8,224 bases of DNA from CAZNDN01 sp964571815. Lineage in GTDB: Bacteria > Fibrobacterota > Chitinivibrionia > Chitinivibrionales > WJKA01. Under the pieces are notes generated by a model. It saw only the letters and a program-made list of their open reading frames with translations. It had not been told where the DNA came from and made no database searches. Where the stretch lies: positions 1-8,224 of the forward strand of contig CAZNDN010000160.1 of NCBI GenBank assembly GCA_964571815.1, read 5' to 3'. Position 1 is the stretch's first letter; each line of letters starts with the position of its first letter. This document shows positions 1 to 5,061 of the stretch, in pieces. Made by a program: the position numbers and the translations under genes.

Positions 1-862
1 TGCCTTCCCCGATAACTTTTGACAATGGATAGTGCTGGAGAATCAGCTCATACACCTGCTCGACCTTGTTGTCATTGAGTGCAATGGCCATAATCTTCTC
101 CCGGGCCTCGTCGAGCACGGCAACGGCTTCCCGGTAGCTCTCCCGGCTCATCGACAGCAGCGTATGAGCACAGTAGCGTTTGTCGGGTCCGAGCCTCTCG
201 GCGGCATCCATGCCGAGCTGCAGGAACATCCGCCGGTACGGTTTCTTTATCGCCGAAGGCACGTTTTCGAACGTAAGCGCCGGATCGCTCTGCTCGAAGG
301 AACCGTCGGGCTTTTTGGTAAGCAGGCCGCATTTCAAGAGCAGGTCAACGGCCTTCTCCGCGGTTGCGGCATTGACCGGCGGCTCGACCATGGCTCCGAG
401 CTTCTTGAAATCTCCGCGCCAGTCTCCGTACACCACCAGTTCGCGAATCACCGCGTAGCTGAAATGCTCAAAATAGGCGTACTGGTCCTTGTGCAGTCGG
501 TAAAACTTTGCGGATACTCGAAGTTGCACCATCTGACGGTAGTAGTGTTCCTTCCGAACCGTGTCCTTGGTTTGATTGAACCATACGAGGTTTTCGAAAA
601 ACCGGGCGCTCTTGCCCCTGAGTCCCAGGCCCGCTATGATCCTGGGAAGCGTGCGTATGGTGAGATTATACCTTCCCTTGAGTACGTCAAGAATCATGCT
701 CGGTGAGGAGAGCCCGGCTTTGCGCGCGAAGAAACGATGCGAAAAGTACTCTTTGAGCTGCTTCTGCTCCCGGAAGTAGTCCTGGAGGAAGGAGCGGTAG
801 TCACTGTAGAAGTAGAGCTTCTTCAGGACATCGTTGGGATGTGATTCGGGTCCTTTTCGCAT
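1..862 (-). CDS. TIGR02147/DUF4423 family protein, 3' end cut by window edge
   Basis: The reverse strand is open from an ATG at 862-860 to the left edge, giving 287 codons with no stop. The N-terminal region (residues 18-110) carries the family's pattern: YSDYRSFLQDYF, then FFARKAGLSSPSM, LKGRYNLTIRTL, and FFENLVWFNQTK. This resembles a small helical DNA-binding-like domain. The rest (about 115-287) matches the DUF4423-type alpha-helical part, including an EKAVDLLLKCGLL segment at about 169-181. The last visible stretch, VYELILQHYPLS, looks like the usual family ending, so probably only a few residues are missing. The ATG is preceded by GGAAGG with 9 nt spacing; an upstream in-frame GTG lies seven codons away, behind a TAG stop. 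The family is much expanded in Fibrobacter, and its molecular role is poorly known; transcriptional regulation is assumed from the N-terminal domain. It is transcribed away from the enzyme cluster. Family call is confident; role is inference. Confidence 0.85.
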   Translation of the reverse strand, partial: MRKGPESHPNDVLKKLYFYSDYRSFLQDYFREQKQLKEYFSHRFFARKAGLSSPSMILDVLKGRYNLTIRTLPRIIAGLGLRGKSARFFENLVWFNQTKDTVRKEHYYRQMVQLRVSAKFYRLHKDQYAYFEHFSYAVIRELVVYGDWRGDFKKLGAMVEPPVNAATAEKAVDLLLKCGLLTKKPDGSFEQSDPALTFENVPSAIKKPYRRMFLQLGMDAAERLGPDKRYCAHTLLSMSRESYREAVAVLDEAREKIMAIALNDNKVEQVYELILQHYPLSKVIGEG

Positions 863-898
863 CTTCGGTAGCCTTCCACTCACGCACAGACACTATAA

Positions 899-927
899 AG
901 TATAAGCAAAAAAGGAGGGATTTGCAA
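899..927 (-). promoter_or_regulatory. Sigma70-type promoter of the TIGR02147 gene
   Basis: Read on the minus strand, TTGCAA (927-922) and TATACT (904-899) are separated by exactly 17 bp. The -10 matches five of six consensus bases and the -35 four of six. Transcription would start near 890, leaving a leader of about 30 nt that contains the Shine-Dalgarno GGAAGG at 877-872. Confidence 0.6.
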
Positions 928-1009
928 CTACAGCGTTCGGAAATTGAAGGCAGAATTATGAGGTGTGATAACACAATATACTAATATAAAACAAGTTACA
1001 AGATATCGC

Positions 1010-1035
1010 CGTACGAATTTTCGTACGATTTTTTT
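1010..1035 (+). terminator. Inverted repeat plus T run, terminator- or attenuator-like
   Basis: CGTACGAA (1010-1017) and TTCGTACG (1020-1027) are perfect reverse complements around TT, and seven T follow at 1029-1035. In plus-strand RNA this has the form of a modest intrinsic terminator. No plus-strand gene lies upstream in the window, since the left neighbour is divergent. It therefore either stops a short leader or small RNA, blocks stray transcription, or the palindrome is a protein-binding site. It lies about 60 nt before the first cluster gene. Confidence 0.5.
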
Positions 1036-1044
1036 GTCTGAGTG

Positions 1045-1073
1045 TTGCGCGCAGTGCCCTGTTCCACTATCTT
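1045..1073 (+). promoter_or_regulatory. Possible promoter of the secreted-enzyme cluster
   Basis: TTGCGC (1045-1050) and TATCTT (1068-1073) are spaced 17 bp apart. Matches to sigma70 consensus are three of six and four of six. Transcription would begin near 1080, just before the Shine-Dalgarno at 1084-1090. The site lies downstream of the terminator-like hairpin, so it would escape it. The match is weak and the true promoter may lie in the AT-rich block upstream. Confidence 0.25.
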
Positions 1074-1083
1074 ATGGAGAGCA

Positions 1084-1090
1084 AGGGAGG
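1084..1090 (+). promoter_or_regulatory. Ribosome binding site that fixes the start at 1096
   Basis: AGGGAGG ends 5 nt before ATG 1096. The longer frame starting at ATG 1042 has no comparable site and would put 18 residues in front of an otherwise normal signal sequence, so 1096 is preferred. Confidence 0.75.
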
Positions 1091-1095
1091 CGGCT

Positions 1096-1647
1096 ATGAA
1101 CAAAAAATCGGTCGGCTGGAGTTTGTTCGCGTTGGTTCTGGTGCTTCCGCACCTGCAGTGCAACCAGTCATCCTCTGTGGGCCCGGAGGGGCCGCAGTAT
1201 GTCGATCCGGGTGAGATCGGTCTGAAACTCCTCACACCAAACGGCGGAGAACGCTACGAGGTGGGCGACACCATGATCATATCCTGGGCTGTGGATACCA
1301 CGAAGGTATTCAACAGCCTCCATTTTGATGTGTCGTTCGACCTCGGGTATACATTCAGCACGATCAACTGGAATGTCGCCGAGAACCGCATCTACCCGAC
1401 CGACACGACAGTCCACGACGGCAATGTGGGCACGTTTCGCTGGGTCATACCGCGGGAATATTATGATCCCCAGTACCGGCAGGATTTCTCGACCATTTCC
1501 GACTCCTGCCTGGTACAAATCTGGGAATACGACAATTTCGACAAGAGCGATTATTCGGACAGCGCGTTTTCCATTCGCGACGGCGGGCAGGGCAGGGGGG
1601 TGGTCGCCGCTGATCCTTACGTGGCACCGAAGGAGGGCACGATATGA
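1096..1647 (+). CDS. Small exported protein with Kre9/KNH-like Ig domain
   Basis: 183 residues. The N-terminus (MNKKS, then a hydrophobic run at about 7-20) is an export signal. A Cys at 22 follows LPHLQ, so lipoprotein anchoring is possible, but the lipobox is atypical because Gln precedes Cys. Residues 43-161 carry the motif LLTPNGGERYEVGDTMIISW, followed by beta-strand-like segments and a closing DSAFSI. This is the pattern of the Ser-Thr-rich/Kre9-KNH-like Ig domain common in bacterial extracellular proteins. No catalytic motif is visible. A binding, scaffold or surface-display role is inference. It is the first gene of the cluster, and its stop overlaps the next start (ATGA, 1644-1647), which suggests translational coupling. 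Domain call is fairly sure; function is unknown. Confidence 0.75.
   Translation: MNKKSVGWSLFALVLVLPHLQCNQSSSVGPEGPQYVDPGEIGLKLLTPNGGERYEVGDTMIISWAVDTTKVFNSLHFDVSFDLGYTFSTINWNVAENRIYPTDTTVHDGNVGTFRWVIPREYYDPQYRQDFSTISDSCLVQIWEYDNFDKSDYSDSAFSIRDGGQGRGVVAADPYVAPKEGTI
1630..1637 (+). promoter_or_regulatory. Ribosome binding site inside the upstream gene
   Basis: AAGGAGGG lies within the last codons of the Ig-domain gene, 6 nt before ATG 1644. It supports that start and the coupled translation of the two genes. Confidence 0.7.
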
Positions 1648-3287
1648 AGCGTGATCAGTGCAGCGCACTCTGCGTGCTGAATACCCTCGTGCTTCGCACG
1701 GCTCTTCCAGTCCTGGTCTGCATCCCCGGCGTCGAGGCGGCCTCGAATCCCCAACCGCTCCCCGTTTCAGTCTGCATCGAGGCAGAAGACTTTGGTACCG
1801 CATCGGGTGCGGGAATTGACGGCTGGGCAACGGACGTCCGGGGTTGCGGCAACGGAGACTGGGTTGGCTATGATTCCATCTTTTTCCCTCCCGGTGGCTA
1901 CGATTCCATTGCCTTCACGACAATCAGCCTTGGCACGATCAAGGAAAATTATACACGACCCGGATACCTGACGGTCCGGATTGACGGACTGAGTGGTCCG
2001 GTCATTGCGGTGTGTACCCTTTCGATTCGCCACGACTCCTGGACGCAATGGCGTGTTCCGCTGCGACACGCCGAGGGAGTTCATTCGCTGTTTGTGCTCT
2101 TTTCGAGTGATCGGGAAAACGATACCATCTGCCGGCTCAACCGGATTGAGCTGTCGGGACGGGTCGATGCCGGGAACCTGCAAAGTGGTGAGGTATATGT
2201 CGACGGAGTGACAGGGTCCGACGCCAACGATGGCTTGTCACCGCAAACGGCGTTTCGTACTCTTACCCGCGCAACCCCGATCCTCGGACCTGGTGCCACC
2301 TGCCGTATTCGCGGAGGAATTTACCGGGAACGGCTCCGGCCGGTTGTGTCGGGAGCGGCGGAAGCGCCCGTTACCTTTACGGCATACAATGGCGAGGATG
2401 TCTATATCAGCGCGGCGGATCCGGTGACCGGATGGGGCCGCCACGACGGGTCGATATATGTCGCACCGGTAGCGTGGGATCTGGGCAGGTACAACAACTG
2501 CGTGTTTGTCGACGGAAAGATAATGTATTCGGCCCGATGTCCGAATGTGCACGACCCATGCCCGGATATCGGCTGGGACTCATACAGCACGCCCTGTTTG
2601 AAAAAAGGTCAGCAGTGGATTCATCCGCTCCTCCTACCCACCTGGGCCAACACCAAGTATTGGCGCGATGATTTTGTCGGCCCTCAAGACCCCGACACGG
2701 TCATGTACCAGATGCTTACCGGAAGGGAGATGTCACCCTGTTTTCAGAATCGGGAAGCTGATTTTTTCAAGGGCGGCCTGTTCAAAGGATTTCGCTGGTG
2801 GTACTTTACCGATTTCGGCGAAGTGCTCTCATCCGGGGCAACCGGAGCAACTCCCGGCGACGGCATCCGGTTCGGTATTCGACGCAATCTACATATCGGC
2901 ATAAAATCTCACCAGGGGCCGTTTTATATATCGCACAAACTGGAGCTGCTCGACTCGCCCAGAGAATGGTATATGGACGACGGCAGGGTCTATCTCTGGA
3001 CTCCCACGGGAGACTCACCCGACAAGCATCTGGTCGAGGTCAAGAAACGGCAACAGGTCGCGCTTATTCAGGGATTATCGCATATCGTTCTCCAGAACCT
3101 GCGTTTTCTGGGCTATCCTTTGCCTATCCTTTTGACAAACGCGGCCTTCTACTCGATTGACGGGAGGTTGCTGCGGCGCCTGCCGGCAGGCGGGTCGCGC
3201 GCAGCCATTGCGGCACAACGATCCCGACCGGGAATGGTTGCGATACGAGTCGAGTCGGGACGAGTGCGGAAAGTGATGGTACCTTGA
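1644..3287 (+). CDS. Secreted CBM6 / beta-helix protein, apparently shortened
   Basis: 547 residues. A signal peptide spans about 1-33. Residues 42-172 form a CBM6-like jelly roll: it opens with CIEAEDFG, has GDWVGYDSI, then DSWTQWRVPL and EGVHSLFVLF. Residues 184-290 start a right-handed beta-helix protein (YVDGVTGSDANDGLSPQTAF; RIRGGIYRERL). Residues 432-490 hold the hallmark LLDSPREWYMDDGRVYLWTP, and then QGLSHIVLQNLRFLG. In related proteins the body of the beta-helix would follow here. Instead the sequence jumps within about 10 residues to a C-terminal tail (about 500-547: FYSIDGRLLRR, then RPGMVAIRV and VRKVMVP). The catalytic helix coils are thus mostly missing, so the protein may bind rather than cleave polysaccharide. 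The frame stays open. Beta-helix lyases and hydrolases are the nearest relatives; the exact family is not certain. Confidence 0.75.
   Translation: MKRDQCSALCVLNTLVLRTALPVLVCIPGVEAASNPQPLPVSVCIEAEDFGTASGAGIDGWATDVRGCGNGDWVGYDSIFFPPGGYDSIAFTTISLGTIKENYTRPGYLTVRIDGLSGPVIAVCTLSIRHDSWTQWRVPLRHAEGVHSLFVLFSSDRENDTICRLNRIELSGRVDAGNLQSGEVYVDGVTGSDANDGLSPQTAFRTLTRATPILGPGATCRIRGGIYRERLRPVVSGAAEAPVTFTAYNGEDVYISAADPVTGWGRHDGSIYVAPVAWDLGRYNNCVFVDGKIMYSARCPNVHDPCPDIGWDSYSTPCLKKGQQWIHPLLLPTWANTKYWRDDFVGPQDPDTVMYQMLTGREMSPCFQNREADFFKGGLFKGFRWWYFTDFGEVLSSGATGATPGDGIRFGIRRNLHIGIKSHQGPFYISHKLELLDSPREWYMDDGRVYLWTPTGDSPDKHLVEVKKRQQVALIQGLSHIVLQNLRFLGYPLPILLTNAAFYSIDGRLLRRLPAGGSRAAIAAQRSRPGMVAIRVESGRVRKVMVP
3113..3132 (+). 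repeat. 9-bp tandem-like direct repeat at the beta-helix/tail junction
   Basis: CTATCCTTT occurs at 3113-3121 and again at 3124-3132, two bases apart. It falls exactly where the beta-helix homology stops (residue 490) and just before the C-terminal tail. Short direct repeats are typical scars or substrates of deletion by slippage, which fits the internally shortened protein. Confidence 0.55.
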
Positions 3288-3312
3288 TGGCGGGCAACAG
3301 CTACCTCAACGC

Positions 3313-3320
3313 AAGGAGGG
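3313..3320 (+). promoter_or_regulatory. Ribosome binding site that fixes the start at 3326
   Basis: AAGGAGGG ends 5 nt before ATG 3326. The upstream in-frame ATG at 3284 overlaps the end of the previous gene, lacks a site of this quality, and would put 14 polar residues ahead of the signal peptide. Confidence 0.75.
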
Positions 3321-3325
3321 ACAAC

Positions 3326-4975
3326 ATGCAGAAGTCACAAATCAAGCGGGTTTTGGCAACGTGTCTTTGGGTAGCCTCATGTGCATCGATTGCATTAGCG
3401 GCCACCACCCTGGAACTGGACATCGAACCCCCGGACGCACGCTTTTCATCGAATGGAAGCTACTATGAAGGAGACAGGCATTGCTGGCGTGAAGGAGCCA
3501 ATCAGTGGGGAACTTGGGGTTTTGCGCAGGACGGCCGTTATCCATCGAGTCCTCAGTGCATTAAGGTGGATATGCCCCCGCACAATTCATCCGATCGTGA
3601 CCGCATGGAATGGGCGTTCAACGGGATTGCCCCCAACACGGATGTCTGGGAAGGGTTCAGTATCAAGTTTGCCGATAATTTCCCGTGTTTCGACGGCACG
3701 GTTGCGATGTTCTACCAGTGGAAAAACCACGGGCACATGCCGGCGACCCAATTCTGTCTTGCCAAGGGCAACAAGGGGAGCACGACGGCGCCGCTCAAGA
3801 TTTACATGCGGGCACTTCACGGAAATGCCTACAGTCCGTCGGTCACCCAATCCGGTCAGATCACCGTACCCCGTGGACAGTGGATCGATATCGTGCTCAA
3901 CTACAAGGTGACCAACGGTGGGGGCGGCGGCTACATGAAAGTGTGGGTCAACGGAAACAACGAATACAACTACACCGGGGCGATCGGATTCAGCGATGCG
4001 ACCGCCAACGGTAACCCCAAAATCGGACTGTACTATCTCTATGCACAGAACTATCACCGAACCATGTACATCGACGAGCTTCGGTGGGGTAGCTCCTACG
4101 AAGATGTCGACCCATCGATAGAGCGCAACGGCAACACGGTCGGCGTTCCCGTGCCCTCGATTCCAGCCGGTACCTACCTCGGGGAGCAAAGCGTATCGCT
4201 TGAGTCCCGGACCAGCGGCGCACAGATCTACTACACGCTCAACGGCACCACGCCCACCACGGGTTCCACCCCCTACACCGCACCCATACCGATTTCGCAA
4301 ACCACGACGCTCAAGGCCCGCGCGTTCAAATCGGGCATGGACGACAGTCAGGTGCTCACGGCCCAGTACGTTATCGAGCAGCCGCCCGAGGGCTACCTGA
4401 ATATCGTTGACGTAGAGGCCAGTGCCGACGACGGTAATGTTCCCGCCAACGCAATCGATGGCAAGCTGGATACCCGCTGGTCGGCTCAGGGCATGGGACA
4501 GTGGATAACCTTTGATTTAGGCGCGGCGAAAACAGTCGAGAGCGTCTGGATCGCATGGTACCAGGGAGACAACCGGACCGCCGATTTCAAGATATCGGTG
4601 TCAAGCAACAACACGGATTTTGTCGATGTTTTGACGGACCGGACCAGCAGCGGCACAACGCTTGAAATGGAAGAGCATGCCGTGACGCCGGTGGCGGCGC
4701 GCTACGTGCGGATTACCGGGTACGGCAACAGCAGCAGCGACTGGAACAGTATCACGGAGACGATGATACTGGGCGGCGACAGCACACCTGTAGCCCAGGG
4801 AGCGCACCGTCGCGGGGTTTCGGGCGCCCCCGGACAGGGTGTTCGTGCCTACACCATCGACGGCAGATGTATTGACGCGACGGCGGGAAGAGATATCCGG
4901 GGTATTGTCGTCGAGGTCGGCGCGGGTGCTCACGGAAGAACCTGCCGCACGAGAATCAGCCGGCACAATCCGTGA
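3326..4975 (+). CDS. Secreted heparin-lyase-like polysaccharide lyase with F5/8 C domain
   Basis: 549 residues. The signal peptide covers about 1-26 (MQKSQIKR, hydrophobic core, ALA-A). Residues 28-262 look like the polysaccharide-lyase family with a concanavalin-type jelly roll (Polysacc_lyase, PF14099-like): RDRMEWAF at about 91-98, VAMFYQWKNHG at about 126-136, VPRGQWIDIVLNYKV at about 181-195, MKVWVNG at about 204-210 and MYIDELRWG at about 247-255. Families with this fold cleave uronic-acid polysaccharides by beta-elimination; the substrate here is unknown and the catalytic residues are not assigned. Residues 274-350 are a chitobiase-C/Fn3-associated module (IYYTLNGTTPTTGSTPYT). Residues 356-482 are an F5/8-type C (CBM32-like) domain. 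The end (about 500-549, AYTIDGR) resembles the tails of the two neighbouring enzymes. The gene starts 38 bp after its upstream neighbour. Confidence 0.78.
   Translation: MQKSQIKRVLATCLWVASCASIALAATTLELDIEPPDARFSSNGSYYEGDRHCWREGANQWGTWGFAQDGRYPSSPQCIKVDMPPHNSSDRDRMEWAFNGIAPNTDVWEGFSIKFADNFPCFDGTVAMFYQWKNHGHMPATQFCLAKGNKGSTTAPLKIYMRALHGNAYSPSVTQSGQITVPRGQWIDIVLNYKVTNGGGGGYMKVWVNGNNEYNYTGAIGFSDATANGNPKIGLYYLYAQNYHRTMYIDELRWGSSYEDVDPSIERNGNTVGVPVPSIPAGTYLGEQSVSLESRTSGAQIYYTLNGTTPTTGSTPYTAPIPISQTTTLKARAFKSGMDDSQVLTAQYVIEQPPEGYLNIVDVEASADDGNVPANAIDGKLDTRWSAQGMGQWITFDLGAAKTVESVWIAWYQGDNRTADFKISVSSNNTDFVDVLTDRTSSGTTLEMEEHAVTPVAARYVRITGYGNSSSDWNSITETMILGGDSTPVAQGAHRRGVSGAPGQGVRAYTIDGRCIDATAGRDIRGIVVEVGAGAHGRTCRTRISRHNP
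4145..4771 (+). repeat. Chitobiase-C + F5/8 C module cassette, copy 1
   Basis: This part of the heparin-lyase-like gene encodes a chitobiase-C-like module followed by an F5/8-type C domain. The same pair, in the same order and almost the same length, recurs at 6544-7170 in the beta-helix gene. In the F5/8 domain about 72 of 125 residues agree by eye, with shared runs such as SVWIAWYQG and DDGNVP. Confidence 0.8.
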
Positions 4976-5061
4976 GAGTCAAGAGCGCCCGGCTTTCCGC
5001 CGGGGGCGGTATGCAGAGATATAAACCATCATGACAGACCAGAGCCAAAGGAGGCGCGACC
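4976..5061 (+). other. Intergenic spacer with GC-rich hairpin
   Basis: CCCGGC (4988-4993) and GCCGGG (4999-5004) flank TTTCC, and the outer bases CG/CG can extend the stem around a small GG bulge. No T run follows, so it is not a standard intrinsic terminator. It could stabilise the 3' end of the upstream message or reduce read-through into the last gene. Nothing resembling a strong promoter was seen here, so the downstream gene is probably co-transcribed. Confidence 0.45.
5047..5054 (+). promoter_or_regulatory. Ribosome binding site of the large beta-helix gene
   Basis: AAAGGAGG ends 7 nt before ATG 5062 and supports that start; the encoded N-terminus is a normal signal peptide. Confidence 0.7.

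Larger units (their letters stand above)
863..1095. other. Divergent intergenic region
   Basis: This AT-rich stretch separates the minus-strand TIGR02147 gene from the plus-strand secreted-protein cluster. It holds the minus-strand promoter, an 18-bp inverted repeat with a T run at 1010-1035, and a possible weak plus-strand promoter at 1045-1073. The stretch 955-1000 is very A+T rich and contains TATACT (977-982) and TATAAA (985-990), but neither has a convincing -35 partner. A small symmetric element, GTGT-GATA-ACAC, sits at 963-974 and could be an operator; four-base arms are too short to rely on. No gene was recognised. Confidence 0.6.

Noticed and set aside
32..706. Plus-strand open frame of 224 codons
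   Set aside because: It is the complement of the TIGR02147 gene, whose minus-strand translation gives a clear family match; the plus-strand product looks like no family and has no ribosome binding site.
963..974. GTGTGATAACAC as a CRP-type operator
   Set aside because: Only four-base arms with a short spacer; it does not match the usual TGTGA-N6-TCACA layout.
1042..1095. Upstream ATG extending the Ig-domain protein by 18 residues
   Set aside because: ATG 1096 has AGGGAGG at ideal spacing and begins a normal export signal; the extension does not.
1168..1830. Minus-strand open frame of 220 codons
   Set aside because: It lies antisense to the Ig-domain and CBM6 genes, is rich in Arg and Pro, and shows no recognisable domain.
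3284..3325. Upstream ATG extending the heparin-lyase-like protein by 14 residues
   Set aside because: It overlaps the previous stop codon region and lacks the strong site found just before 3326.
3587..4300. Minus-strand open frame of 237 codons
   Set aside because: Antisense shadow of the heparin-lyase-like gene; the plus-strand protein carries a signal peptide and ordered domains.
4986..5008. GC hairpin as an intrinsic terminator
   Set aside because: The stem is strong but no T run follows, so it is listed only as a hairpin in the spacer.
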